Below the pieces are notes generated by a model. The model saw nothing but the letters and a program-made list of their open reading frames with translations, searched no databases and was not told where the DNA came from. DNA of 51,139 nucleotides. It comes from Synergistaceae bacterium (GTDB lineage Bacteria > Synergistota > Synergistia > Synergistales > Aminobacteriaceae). This document shows, piece after piece, positions 31,687 to 40,182 of this stretch; within the stretch, counting starts at the first letter, position 1, and each line of letters opens with the position of its first letter. The stretch lies in the NCBI GenBank assembly GCA_018436595.1, contig JAHDLC010000029.1, positions 1-51,139 of the forward strand, in the 5' to 3' direction. Made by a program: the position numbers and the translations under genes.

Positions 31687-32137
31687 CGGAGTTCTTCAGC
31701 CTCCATCCGTATATGAGAGAGGCGAACAGCACCAGTGGAAGCAGGTAGCTCTGCTGGAGAAAATAGGTGGTGAAGATCCCCAGCCCCCTGGCGCCTCCCA
31801 TGAAAATACGGACCACGGAAACGGGAAAGAAAGCGGCCCAGAGTATCGCGCCGAAGACCGGCACAGTACGGCCCGAGACGGGCAGGGAAAACCACGCCCA
31901 CCTGGACATCAGGAGGGTCACCACGTAAAAGAGCGAAGACAGTCCGGGAAAGCCGATCCACCGGAGATCCCAGAGAATGCCGCCGAGAAATCCCGCCCAG
32001 AGAATCTCCACTCCCCGGGACGGGCCCCGGAGGGACAGAAAGACAAGGATCAGGAGAAAAATCTCCGGCACAAGCACTTTTCCGGTGCCGAGCACCCAGA
32101 GAAAATCCTGTATATACCATGATATGACATAGATCAC
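31679..32137 (-). CDS. mreD: Rod shape-determining membrane protein MreD
   Basis: MreD is the small integral membrane component of the MreBCD elongasome. The 152-residue product is hydrophobic with about five membrane segments and the family-like pattern WAGFLGGILWDLRWIGFPGL. Sequence conservation of MreD is low, so the call rests largely on position between mreC and mrdA plus topology. The start is GTG at 32135-32137, sharing 4 nt (GTGA) with the mreC stop, with GGGAGG upstream. Its end overlaps mrdA by 8 nt. Confidence 0.88.
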   Translation of the reverse strand: MIYVISWYIQDFLWVLGTGKVLVPEIFLLILVFLSLRGPSRGVEILWAGFLGGILWDLRWIGFPGLSSLFYVVTLLMSRWAWFSLPVSGRTVPVFGAILWAAFFPVSVVRIFMGGARGLGIFTTYFLQQSYLLPLVLFASLIYGWRLKNSDA

Positions 32138-32943
32138 GGGGAAGGTCCCTCCCGTCCGCCGTTCGGAGTCATTTGGCCGAAAATCTCGAGGGCGTAGAGC
32201 TGGGTGATGTTCGCCCCCGGGACAACCCGCCACGCAAGGTAGGCCCCGCCGGTCTTCCTGCTTTCGGAGGAAAGGCGCCCCACGGGAATTCCGGGCGGAA
32301 GGGCCTCGCTCACCATGGCGGTACTCACGGTCATGCCTTCGGAAAGGACCCTTCCCTCGGGCACGTACAGAAGCCAGAGGCCTCCCTCGCCGTCCCCGGC
32401 GACCACGCCGAGGTCTCTCGTTTCCTCGATGACCACCGGGATCATGAGGGATGACGAGGTGATGAGCTCAACCCATGAGAAACTTCCCTCCGAGGAGCTG
32501 ACCCGTCCCACGAGATGGCCGTTATGGAGAACCGGCGCCCCGAAAAAAACGCCGTCGGAGGTTCCCTTGTTGATCCTCACCTCCGACCACCATGACATGG
32601 GTTCCCTGAGGGTAACCCGGGCATAGCCGTAAAATCTGTCAAGCTCCTGTTTCAGGCTGCCGGCCGATCCCACGGACCAGGCCAGCCTGAGGCGGGTGTT
32701 CTCCTCTTCCAGTATGCCGAGCCGCTCCTGGAGGACACTCTTGTCGGCGAACCAGAAGGAGACTCTTTTTGCGCTCCGTTCCAAAGCGACGGCAGGATAC
32801 TCGGGATAGCGGAGAATTTCTCCAACAAAATCAACAGCGCCCTTGAAAACGTCCTTCCTGGGCGCGGCTGCCAAAAGCAGAAGGCTCGCTATGATCATAA
32901 GGAGCCCGTGAATCCATTCCTTCCCCAGATGTTTTTCCGTCAT
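32134..32943 (-). CDS. mreC: Rod shape-determining protein MreC
   Basis: MreC is the bitopic periplasmic scaffold that links MreB/MreD to PBP2 and activates it. The 269-residue product has a short cytoplasmic end, one membrane segment (about 11-28), a coiled coil (about 65-95, SVLQERLGILEEENTRLRL) and a beta-rich domain with INKGTSDGVFFGAPVLHNGHLVGRV. The ATG at 32941-32943 has AAAGG five nt upstream. It lies 28 nt after mreB and overlaps mreD by 4 nt, the canonical order. Confidence 0.95.
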   Translation of the reverse strand: MTEKHLGKEWIHGLLMIIASLLLLAAAPRKDVFKGAVDFVGEILRYPEYPAVALERSAKRVSFWFADKSVLQERLGILEEENTRLRLAWSVGSAGSLKQELDRFYGYARVTLREPMSWWSEVRINKGTSDGVFFGAPVLHNGHLVGRVSSSEGSFSWVELITSSSLMIPVVIEETRDLGVVAGDGEGGLWLLYVPEGRVLSEGMTVSTAMVSEALPPGIPVGRLSSESRKTGGAYLAWRVVPGANITQLYALEIFGQMTPNGGREGPSP

Positions 32944-32971
32944 GCAAACCTTTCCCCACTCCGGTGAGCTT

Positions 32972-34054
32972 CTACTTGGATCCCCTTTCCACGGAAAGGA
33001 GGACCTTTCTCATGTCGTCGAGATTGTCGAGAATTTTGCCCACTCCCCGGGCCACGGCGAAGAGAGGATCTTCAGCAACGACCACGGGAGTGTTCAGGGC
33101 CCTTGAGAGCCTTTCCGCCAGTCCACGGAGCTGGGAGACCCCTCCGGACAGCAGGATGCCCTGGTCCACGATGTCCTTCGCAAGCTCGGGAGGCGTCTGC
33201 TCGAGAGCGACCTTGACCATGTCCTCGATGCGCAGGACGATGGGCTCGAGAGCTTCCCTGACTTCCACCGAGGTCACCATGTCGGCCTTCGGGAGACCGT
33301 CAGCGAGATCCCGCCCCTTCACCGCCATCTCCAGCTCCTTGTCGAGGGGAAGGGCCGATCCGATGCCGATCTTGACCTCTTCCGCCGTGGTCTCCCCGAT
33401 GAGCAGGGCGTACCTCTGCCGGAGCATGGCCACGATGGCGTTGTCCATATCCTTGCCCGCAGCTCGCAGGGAATTGGTGACCACGATCCCGCCGAGGGAG
33501 AGCACCGCCACTTCGCTCGTGCCGCCCCCGATGTCGAGGATCATGCTGCCCCGAGGCTCCTGTATGGGAAGCCCCACGCCGAGGGCCGCCGAGACGGGTT
33601 CCTCCACCACGTAGGCTTCCCTGGCCCCGGCGCCGAGGGTGGCATCCACAACGGCTTTCCGTTCCACCTCGGTCACTTCTGCGGGAACGGAGATGACCAC
33701 CCGCGGGTTGGCCAGCAGTCCCCGGCCGCCCCCCGCCTTCCGGAGGCAGTGGCGGATGAGCTCCTCGGTCATGTCAAAGTTCGCGATCACCCCGTCCTGA
33801 AGGGGCCAGATGGTGGAAACCCCGGTGGGGGTTTTTCCCGCCATGGCCTTTGCTTCCTTCCCGACGGCTATCACGTCGGCGGCGCCGCCCTTCGGGCGTT
33901 TCCGCACTGCCACGGCGGAAGGCTCGCTGAGCACGATACCCCTGCCCTTCACAAACACCACGATATTGGCCGTTCCGAGATCGATGCCAATATCAGCGCC
34001 GAACATCCCCTTGAATAATCCGAACACCTGCTTCAGTCCCCACTTTCTAGGCAT
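32972..34054 (-). CDS. mreB: Rod shape-determining actin homologue MreB
   Basis: MreB is the actin-like filament protein that guides lateral wall synthesis. The product is about 360 residues with phosphate loop 1 DIGIDLGTANIVVFVKGRGI, DIGGGTSEVAVLSLGGIV and the adenosine motif LLSGGVSQLRGLAERL. The chosen ATG (34052-34054) gives an N-terminal amphipathic stretch KQVFGLFKGMFG like the membrane-binding end of Gram-negative MreB. Its GGAG directly abuts the ATG, so ATG 34078, or the internal ATG before FGADIG, remain possible. The start overlaps the radC stop by 8 nt. The pairing with mreC, mreD, mrdA and rodA argues for the elongation MreB rather than a paralogue. Confidence 0.95.
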   Translation of the reverse strand: MPRKWGLKQVFGLFKGMFGADIGIDLGTANIVVFVKGRGIVLSEPSAVAVRKRPKGGAADVIAVGKEAKAMAGKTPTGVSTIWPLQDGVIANFDMTEELIRHCLRKAGGGRGLLANPRVVISVPAEVTEVERKAVVDATLGAGAREAYVVEEPVSAALGVGLPIQEPRGSMILDIGGGTSEVAVLSLGGIVVTNSLRAAGKDMDNAIVAMLRQRYALLIGETTAEEVKIGIGSALPLDKELEMAVKGRDLADGLPKADMVTSVEVREALEPIVLRIEDMVKVALEQTPPELAKDIVDQGILLSGGVSQLRGLAERLSRALNTPVVVAEDPLFAVARGVGKILDNLDDMRKVLLSVERGSK

Positions 34055-34718
34055 CTCCGGGAAGCGGTATGGAAACATGCTTCCCGTTCGCCACCACATA
34101 ATGGCCTATGAACCTGATATCGAGCATCTTTGTCCTTCCGGCAAGGTAGTCAGTCAGCATCCTGTCTTCCCTGCTGGGGTTGAGGGTTCCGTCGGGGTGA
34201 TTGTGCACAAGGACGAGCCCCCAGGAGTCCAAACGGACTGCCCTCCGCAAGAGGTATTTTACATCAAGAAAAGCTCCGTCCGGTCCCCCGTAGGAAATTA
34301 TGTCGGAGGTGATGAGGGTCCCGTTCCGTCTCACGTGGAGTCCCACGATATATTCCCGCTCCTCGGCGGCGAGCTCCGCCGCAATGGAAGAAAGGCGCTT
34401 CTCCCACGGGAGCCCGTCCTCGGGCTCGCACTTTTCGGAATGAATCCGCTTCCCCAGCTCCAGGGCCGCCAGGAGAACGCAGGCCTTCGCTTCACCCAGT
34501 CCGGGAAAGGAGAGCATTTCTTCTTCCGTCGCCCGGGAAAGCCCCTTTGCGTTCCCGAATTCCCTGAGGAGTTCCGACGCAAGTTCCAGTACATCCCTGC
34601 CTTTGCTGCCGGTGCGGAGAAGGACCGCCAGCAGCTCCGCCAGGGAGAGCGAGGACGCCCCCCTGCGCCGCAGGCGCTCTCTCGGCCATTCTTCACTGGG
34701 AAGGGCGGCAAGCTTCAT
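34047..34718 (-). CDS. radC: RadC-family JAB/MPN metalloprotein
   Basis: RadC proteins carry a helix-hairpin-helix part and a JAMM metalloprotease-like domain. The historic link to DNA repair is doubtful, so the activity is unknown. The 223-residue product has HhH sequence LSFPGLGEAKACVLLAALELG (about 70-90) and the complete JAMM motif LVHNHPDGTLNPSREDRMLT. It lies directly before mreB, an arrangement common in bacteria. The ATG at 34716-34718 overlaps the stop of the upstream hydrolase gene (ATGA), so the shape genes may be co-transcribed with the stress genes upstream. Confidence 0.93.
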   Translation of the reverse strand: MKLAALPSEEWPRERLRRRGASSLSLAELLAVLLRTGSKGRDVLELASELLREFGNAKGLSRATEEEMLSFPGLGEAKACVLLAALELGKRIHSEKCEPEDGLPWEKRLSSIAAELAAEEREYIVGLHVRRNGTLITSDIISYGGPDGAFLDVKYLLRRAVRLDSWGLVLVHNHPDGTLNPSREDRMLTDYLAGRTKMLDIRFIGHYVVANGKHVSIPLPGDA

Positions 34719-35359
34719 TCCGTCGTCGCTCCGTCCGGCCAGAAGGGATTGTGTTTCCTCTCGGCGCCTATGGTGGTCTCCGGTCCGTGCCCGGGCAGCA
34801 CCTGCAGTCCGTCGGGAAGCGCCGCAAGTTTGAGAATGGACCGGTCGAGCATGTCCGGATCGCCCCCGGGAAGATCCGTCCTGCCGACACTCCGGGCAAA
34901 AAGGGTGTCACCGGAGAGCAGGAGACTGCCGCTCTCCTCTTCTGCCAGGTAGCACGAACTTCCCGGGGTGTGCCCGGGAGTGGCCAGAACAGTGACCTTC
35001 ATGCTTCCCACCTCGAGCACATCTCCGTCCCGGAGGGTCGAAAAGTCGTCCGTGCCCTTGAAGTCGTACCCCATCCACTCCAGGGCGCCCGGATCGGGGG
35101 ATGCCACCAGGGAGGCGTCCTTTTCCGGGACGTACACGGGGGCACCGAACCGTTCCAGAACGGCTGGAAGCCCCCCCGCGTGGTCAAGATGACCGTGGGT
35201 AAGCAGTATTTTTTCTACGGAGATTCCCCGGGCCCGGGCAAATTCGTCAATCTGGCCGGGATCTCCGGCGGGGTCGGCCAGGAATCCCCTGCCGGAATCG
35301 TCCCAGACCAGGTAGGTGTTCGTCCAGAGAGGCCCGAGAGGGAAACGCTTGTAGTTCAT
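34715..35359 (-). CDS. Metallo-beta-lactamase-fold hydrolase (glyoxalase II-like)
   Basis: This 214-residue single-domain MBL-fold hydrolase has the metal-binding motif THGHLDH (about 54-60), then TPGHTPGS, SGDTLF and a final PGHGPET. It resembles the hydroxyacylglutathione hydrolase group (GloB/YcbL-like), but the substrate cannot be read from the sequence. Small-thiol esters or other acyl thioesters are typical. The ATG at 35357-35359 has GGAGG ten nt upstream. It lies 29 nt after dtd and overlaps radC by 4 nt. Adjacency to rel and dtd is frequent in related bacteria and suggests quality control, which is inference. Confidence 0.85.
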   Translation of the reverse strand: MNYKRFPLGPLWTNTYLVWDDSGRGFLADPAGDPGQIDEFARARGISVEKILLTHGHLDHAGGLPAVLERFGAPVYVPEKDASLVASPDPGALEWMGYDFKGTDDFSTLRDGDVLEVGSMKVTVLATPGHTPGSSCYLAEEESGSLLLSGDTLFARSVGRTDLPGGDPDMLDRSILKLAALPDGLQVLPGHGPETTIGAERKHNPFWPDGATTE

Positions 35360-35388
35360 GTCCGATCATCCTCCGTTGTCCGTATTTT

Positions 35389-35856
35389 TCAGCCGTTGCG
35401 GGAATCTCCGCTTCCGGATTCTTTTTCGAGTATGAGCGTCACGGGGCCGTCGTTGGCTATTTCCACAAGCATGTGAGCCTGGAAGACCCCGCTTTCAACC
35501 TTGATTCCTCTTGCGGCCACCGCTTTCTTGAAAGCTTCATACAGCCGGTTCGCCTCTTCAGGCTCTCCGGCGGCGATGAACGAGGGGCGGCGCCCCTTGC
35601 GGCAGTCGCCGTAGAGGGTGAACTGGGAGACGGCCAGCACCGAGCCGCCCACATCCGCCAGGGAGAGGTTCATCTTTCCCTGGTCATCCTCGAAAATCCG
35701 AAGGCCGGTTATTTTCTCGGCCATCCACTCCACTTCAGCCTCCCCGTCGGTCCGGGAAGCGGCGAGCAGCACACACAGTCCCCTGCCGATCTCTCCCTTG
35801 ATATCTCCGTCCACGGAAACCTTCGCGGAGGAGACTCTCTGCACCACAGCCCTCAT
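35389..35856 (-). CDS. dtd: D-aminoacyl-tRNA deacylase
   Basis: Dtd removes D-amino acids (and glycine mischarged on tRNA-Ala) from tRNA, so they do not enter protein or trap tRNA. The 155-residue product has both active-site motifs: [17 protein letters not shown] and [10 protein letters not shown]. The ATG at 35854-35856 is only 6 nt after the rel stop, with GGGGGTGA upstream. rel-dtd pairing is common. In this window the presence of a probable amino-acid racemase (44657-45769) makes protection from D-amino acids a plausible physiological need. Confidence 0.96.
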   Translation of the reverse strand: MRAVVQRVSSAKVSVDGDIKGEIGRGLCVLLAASRTDGEAEVEWMAEKITGLRIFEDDQGKMNLSLADVGGSVLAVSQFTLYGDCRKGRRPSFIAAGEPEEANRLYEAFKKAVAARGIKVESGVFQAHMLVEIANDGPVTLILEKESGSGDSRNG

Positions 35857-35862
35857 ATTCCG

Positions 35863-38196
35863 TCACCCCCGTGAGACGTTGATCATTCCCTTGACCCCGT
35901 TCAGTTTTGCCACGATGAACAAAAGGTGCTCAAGATCCCTGACCCGGACTTCCAGCTTCATCCGTGCGAGGTTCCCCCCCACCACTCCGGCCTTGATGCC
36001 CGTCATGGCGCCGTCTCCGGCGATGATGGCCTGGGCCACGTCGCCGAAAAGACCTCCCCTGTCGATGGCCTCGAGCTTCAGTCGGGCGGTGTACCGCCTG
36101 TTCCCCGTGGTTCCCCAGGAAACGGAGATAATCCGTTCTTCTTTGGCGTTCTTCACGTTTTCGCAGTCCGTCCTGTGGACCGTAATCCCCCTCGAGCGGG
36201 TGGAAAAGCCAACGATAGGATCGCCGGGAACAGGCTCGCAGCAGTTTGAGAGCACCACCTGGACTCCTTCCGCCCCTTCGACGACGATGTCGGACTCCCC
36301 TTTTTTCCCGGCGAAGGACGTATGCTTCTCCTGTTCCGGCACTGCGGGGAGAGGAGCCGCCTGGGGCTGGGCCTTTCCCGCGAGACGCTGGGCCACGAGG
36401 GAAACGCTCTGGTTGCCTGCCCCGATGGCGGCCAGCAGGTCTTCTCCGTTCGACTGCCCCGTATCCCGGGCGATTTTGTTGAGCAGGGGAAGAAGTTCTT
36501 CGAAGGACTCGAACTCCGGCGTCCCCCTCCTGCGGAGTTCCCGTTCGAGGAGGTCCCTGCCCCTCTGGAGTTTTTCAATGCGCTCCGTCTTTTCCAGCGC
36601 ACGGAAATGGGCACGGATCTTGCTCCTGGCCTTGCTGCTCCGGGCTATTTTCAGCCAGTCCCTCGAAGGGGCCCCCTGGGGGGACGTGATGATTTTGACG
36701 ATGTCTCCGTTCTGGAGTTCGTACCCCATGGCCACGATCCTGTTGTTCACCATGGCCCCGACGCACCGCATGCCAACCTGGGTGTGGACGGCATAGGCGA
36801 AGTCGATGGGAGTGGAGCCCTTCGGAAGGGAAACCACTTCTCCCTGGGGAGTGAAGACGAAGACGTCGCTTGAGAGCACGTCGTCCTTCAGCCGTTCGAG
36901 AAACTCCGAGGGTTCGGGGGTTCCGTCATGGTCACCCTCGAGGGCCTGGCGGATCCAGGTCAGCTTGGCATCGAGGTCGTCGGTTCCGCCTCCCCCCTCC
37001 TTGTAGCGCCAGTGGGCGGCGATGCCGTATTCCGCCAGGGAGTTCATCTCCCAGGTGCGGATCTGCACTTCCAGGGGCTCTCCCGTGGGCCCCACCACCG
37101 TGGTGTGGAGGGACTGGTACATATTGCTCTTCGGGTTGGCAATGTAATCGTCGAACTGACCCGGGATGGGTTTCCAGACAGTGTGGACGATGCCAAGCAC
37201 GGTGTAGCAGGCGGCGATATCGTCCACCACCACCCGGAGCGCGAGGAGATCATAGAGCTGCTCCACCGGCAGTTTTTTCCGGTTCATCTTTTCATAGATA
37301 CTGAAGAAGTGCTTCGCCCGGCCCTTTACCTTGCAGTGGATTCCCTCTTCCTCCAGCCGGGCGCTGAGAATTTCCATGGCCTTTCGGACCACGGTCTCCC
37401 GCTCGGGCAGTTTTTTGCGGACCCTTCTCCGGATCTCGTAATACATTTCCGGATCGGCGTACTTGAAAGCGAGATCCTCGAGCCCCCGCTTCACCTGGTA
37501 AATACCGAGCCGATGGGCCAGGGGAGCGTAAATTTCCAGGGTCTCCCTGGCAATCCGCATCTGCTTGTCCTTCCGGAGCGCTCCCAGGGTGCGCATGTTG
37601 TGCAGCCTGTCGGCCAGCTTGATGAGAACCACACGGATGTCCTTAGCCATGACCACGAACATCTTCCGGAGGTTTTCCGCCTGGTAGTCTTCGAAAGACT
37701 TGAAGGGAAGCTTGCCGAGCTTGGTCACTCCGTCGACGAGGGTGGCAACCTCTGCCCCGAAGGCGCTTTTCAGTTTTTCGATGGTGATGTCCGTATCTTC
37801 GAGAACGTCATGAAGGAGGGCCGCCGCGAGGGTAACCACGTCGAGCTGCATCTCGGCGAGGATGGAAGCAACGTTGATGCTGTGGACGATGTAGGGGTCC
37901 CCGGTGGAACGCTTCTGTTCCTTGTGGGCCGCCCCGGCAAGGACCAGGGCTTCGCCGAGAGTCATGAGCTCGTCCCTGGAAAGGTAATGGATCACCTTGG
38001 ACCAGAGTTCGTGCCATGCGAACTTCACCGAGATGGCCCGCTCCTCTTCGGGAATCCGGCCGATGTAGCTGTCCCTCAGCTTGCCGGACGCTTTTCGGTC
38101 AAGCTCCGGGTGTTCGTCCTCCCGGACGCGCCCTTCCTCCTCAGGCATCACCTGCCGTTCCCCGAGAATGCTTTCGCTCAGTTCTTTCGGGTCCAT
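35863..38196 (-). CDS. rel: Bifunctional (p)ppGpp synthetase/hydrolase Rel
   Basis: This is a 777-residue long RSH protein. The N-terminal hydrolase has the HD pair in ALLHDVLEDTD (His about 129, Asp 130), with YIVHSINVA before it and LADRLHNMRTLG after it. The synthetase has SNMYQSLHTTVVGP and LEVQIRTWEMNSLAEYGIAAHW. TGS (VFVFTPQGEVVSLPKGSTPIDFAY), helical, zinc-finger-like (SNCCEPVPGD) and C-terminal ACT domains follow. An intact HD site and acidic synthetase loop indicate that both activities are retained. I chose the ATG at 38194-38196, ten nt after GGAG; a GTG nine nt further upstream is possible. It is encoded between recJ and dtd. Confidence 0.96.
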   Translation of the reverse strand: MDPKELSESILGERQVMPEEEGRVREDEHPELDRKASGKLRDSYIGRIPEEERAISVKFAWHELWSKVIHYLSRDELMTLGEALVLAGAAHKEQKRSTGDPYIVHSINVASILAEMQLDVVTLAAALLHDVLEDTDITIEKLKSAFGAEVATLVDGVTKLGKLPFKSFEDYQAENLRKMFVVMAKDIRVVLIKLADRLHNMRTLGALRKDKQMRIARETLEIYAPLAHRLGIYQVKRGLEDLAFKYADPEMYYEIRRRVRKKLPERETVVRKAMEILSARLEEEGIHCKVKGRAKHFFSIYEKMNRKKLPVEQLYDLLALRVVVDDIAACYTVLGIVHTVWKPIPGQFDDYIANPKSNMYQSLHTTVVGPTGEPLEVQIRTWEMNSLAEYGIAAHWRYKEGGGGTDDLDAKLTWIRQALEGDHDGTPEPSEFLERLKDDVLSSDVFVFTPQGEVVSLPKGSTPIDFAYAVHTQVGMRCVGAMVNNRIVAMGYELQNGDIVKIITSPQGAPSRDWLKIARSSKARSKIRAHFRALEKTERIEKLQRGRDLLERELRRRGTPEFESFEELLPLLNKIARDTGQSNGEDLLAAIGAGNQSVSLVAQRLAGKAQPQAAPLPAVPEQEKHTSFAGKKGESDIVVEGAEGVQVVLSNCCEPVPGDPIVGFSTRSRGITVHRTDCENVKNAKEERIISVSWGTTGNRRYTARLKLEAIDRGGLFGDVAQAIIAGDGAMTGIKAGVVGGNLARMKLEVRVRDLEHLLFIVAKLNGVKGMINVSRG

Positions 38197-38211
38197 TCCG
38201 TCCACGCTCCG

Positions 38212-39864
38212 TCAGGTGATGTCGTCAACGACGACGTAATCAACCACGTACTGCAGTCTCTCCCGGCCCTGCCAGTAATCGAGCCTCGGACGGTACACCC
38301 ACCCCCCGGAAGAGGTCATGGCGTCCATGGCGCTCTTTCCGTCAAAGGCGAGGAGCCGGGCACCTCCCGTCTCGATCTGCAGGTGCCTCCCGTCTTTTCC
38401 CAGGGGGAGCATTTTCTCCCCCCCCGTTCGGGCGACGAAGAACAGCGGCGCGGGGTTCCCGTTGCCGAAGGGACCGAGGGCGCTCACTTCCTTCCAGGAA
38501 TCGAGGGCTATTTCGTCCGGGCTGATCTCAAGGGCGGTTACCGGGGGTTCTTCGAGTTCCATGGAAGAAAGGGTTTCTTCGAGATACTTTGAAACATCCG
38601 GCCAATTATCCCTGGCCACGGAAAAGCCGGCGGCGTACTGGTGCCCTCCCCATGCATCCAGAAGGGAGGAAATGGGATCGAGAACCTTCATGGCGTCGCC
38701 TCCCTCCGGGACTCTCAAAGTGCCCCGGATGCCTCCCCGGACAGGGGCGGCCAGCACCACCGGCAACGATTTCATGCTGCACAGCCTGCTTGCAACGCCG
38801 CTGAGAACCCCCACCGGCCAGGACTCGCCGAGAGCCACATGGCTGAAGGAGCCGCTGAGCAATTCCTCCGCCTCTCCGGAAATGCGTCCCGACAGCACCT
38901 GGCGCTTTTTGTTCAGGGAGAGCAGGGTTTCCACCTTCTGCTCGGCCCCTGACCTGCCGTGGAGGACTCCCACCGCCGTATCGGCGAGGTCCATTCTTCC
39001 CGCCGCGTTCAGGCAGGGAATGACTTTCATGGTGAGGGACTCCTCGGAGAGGGCCTGGCTGGTCAGTCCCAGCCGTGAAAACAGTCTCGCCAGGCCGGAT
39101 CTCGGGCGGGATTTCATGAGAGCAATCCCCTCTCTCACGAGTTCCCTGTTGAGGGGGTTGAGAGGCATGCAGTCCGCCAGAGTGGCCAGGGCAGCGAGAT
39201 CCGTCATGCCTTCCATCAGCCTCCGGGGAAGGATGTCGAATTTCCACGCCCAGGCCCACAGGACGCCCGTGGCGCACAGGGCTTTGCCGAAGGAACATCC
39301 TCCGGTACCATGGGGATTCACCACGGTGCCGTGAAAATCCTTGCCTTCCTCCGGCTGGTGGTGATCAAAGACAAACACGTTGATTCCGGCCGCTGCGGCC
39401 TTTTCAAGAATCTCATGATCCTTCGAACCGCAGTCCACCACCATCAGGGTGTCCCAGCCCATGGGGAGGAGCTGGTCCATGACCGACTCGTGGAGGCCGT
39501 ATCCCTGCTCGTGCCGGTGGGGGATGAAGAAGCGGACCTGCTGCGCCTTTGAGCGGCAGATTTCCATGGCGAGCGTGGTGGAGGCCACTCCGTCCACGTC
39601 ATAATCTCCGTAAACCAGGACTCTTCCCAGGTCCGGTATTTTTTTCCAGCGAAGGGCGGCTTCCATGGAGCCCCTGCCAAGGTCCAGCCCGTCAAGGAGG
39701 CTGGGAATGGATGGACAGCGGAAGGCGGACAGCCCTTCCTGTCCGCCCCGGCTTTCGAGGACCGCCGCAGTGAGCAGGGAACAGCCTTCCCTTTCGGCGA
39801 TGGTCTTCGTGGAAGAGGTGGGCCGGACGATCCGGAGCCGGTCAGACCTGCAGAGAGCCGTCAC
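38212..39864 (-). CDS. recJ: Single-stranded-DNA-specific exonuclease RecJ (DHH family)
   Basis: RecJ degrades single-stranded DNA 5' to 3' in recombination and mismatch repair. The 550-residue product has DHH motif I YGDYDVDGVAS (about 85-95), motif II VVDCGSKDHE, motif III FDHHQPEE (DHH about 167-169), ADCMPLN, and the DHHA1 motif WGGHQYAAGF. Then comes an OB-like C-terminal region (ALEISPDEI...LGPFGNGNPAPLF). Length matches bacterial RecJ. The start is GTG at 39862-39864, with GGGAG ten nt upstream. This GTG overlaps the stop of a 45-codon ORF (GTGA), so translation may be coupled. It precedes rel by 15 nt. Confidence 0.93.
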   Translation of the reverse strand: MTALCRSDRLRIVRPTSSTKTIAEREGCSLLTAAVLESRGGQEGLSAFRCPSIPSLLDGLDLGRGSMEAALRWKKIPDLGRVLVYGDYDVDGVASTTLAMEICRSKAQQVRFFIPHRHEQGYGLHESVMDQLLPMGWDTLMVVDCGSKDHEILEKAAAAGINVFVFDHHQPEEGKDFHGTVVNPHGTGGCSFGKALCATGVLWAWAWKFDILPRRLMEGMTDLAALATLADCMPLNPLNRELVREGIALMKSRPRSGLARLFSRLGLTSQALSEESLTMKVIPCLNAAGRMDLADTAVGVLHGRSGAEQKVETLLSLNKKRQVLSGRISGEAEELLSGSFSHVALGESWPVGVLSGVASRLCSMKSLPVVLAAPVRGGIRGTLRVPEGGDAMKVLDPISSLLDAWGGHQYAAGFSVARDNWPDVSKYLEETLSSMELEEPPVTALEISPDEIALDSWKEVSALGPFGNGNPAPLFFVARTGGEKMLPLGKDGRHLQIETGGARLLAFDGKSAMDAMTSSGGWVYRPRLDYWQGRERLQYVVDYVVVDDIT

Positions 39865-39998
39865 CGGAAGAAGGCTCCCGAGGACCTGCCTTCCGCCGGA
39901 CGAACCGCGTCGGGAACAGAAAGGCCTCTCCTGAAATGATGTAAGATCACGGCCTCCATAACCGCCTTCAAGGCGGCGGCCGGAAATAGGTTCTTCAT
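39861..39998 (-). CDS. Small 45-residue ORF coupled to recJ
   Basis: A 45-codon ORF starts with ATG at 39996-39998 behind a very strong ribosome site (GGGGAGG, 6-nt spacer). It ends with TGA at 39861-39863, overlapping the recJ GTG by 3 of 4 bases (GTGA). The peptide begins MKNLFPAAALKAVMEAVILH, is rich in Arg and Ala, and has a predicted amphipathic first half; I recognise no family. The ribosome site and the 4-nt overlap match how real genes in this window are joined. It may be a leader peptide that sets recJ translation or a small protein in its own right. It is not a RecJ N-terminus in another frame, as RecJ is complete. Confidence 0.6.
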   Translation of the reverse strand: MKNLFPAAALKAVMEAVILHHFRRGLSVPDAVRPAEGRSSGAFFR

Positions 39999-40039
39999 AA
40001 AATTCCTCCCCGGAATCGGCCTTTTCTGCCGGAAAGCAT

Positions 40040-40088
40040 AAAAAAAGACATTTGCGGAGCCGGAGTATACGTTATGCCCGGGCTCCGC
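40040..40088 (-). terminator. Hairpin plus T-run in the recJ leader (attenuator or upstream terminator)
   Basis: On the minus strand GCGGAGCC (40088-40081) pairs perfectly with GGCTCCGC (40061-40054) around a 19-nt loop. Seven nt later come seven T residues (40040-40046). It lies about 95 nt after otsA but also downstream of the predicted recJ promoter (40113-40141), so transcripts from that promoter must pass it before reaching the small ORF and recJ. The gap between stem and T-run weakens the terminator call. Confidence 0.5.
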
Positions 40089-40112
40089 GCAACTGCGAAT
40101 CAGCGTATTTAT

Positions 40113-40141
40113 ATTGTAGTCTGTGCCCCCTGAGAAGTAAA
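40113..40141 (-). promoter_or_regulatory. Predicted sigma-70 promoter of the recJ-rel-dtd operon
   Basis: On the minus strand there is a -35 TTTACT (40136-40141, four of six), a 17-bp spacer and a -10 TACAAT (40113-40118, five of six). The predicted start near 40106 gives a leader of about 108 nt before the small ORF. It lies in the 184-nt gap between otsA and that ORF. Confidence 0.6.
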
Positions 40142-40182
40142 CTCCCGCATGGGCGCCTCAATCCGCATACAGCGGGAAGCGG

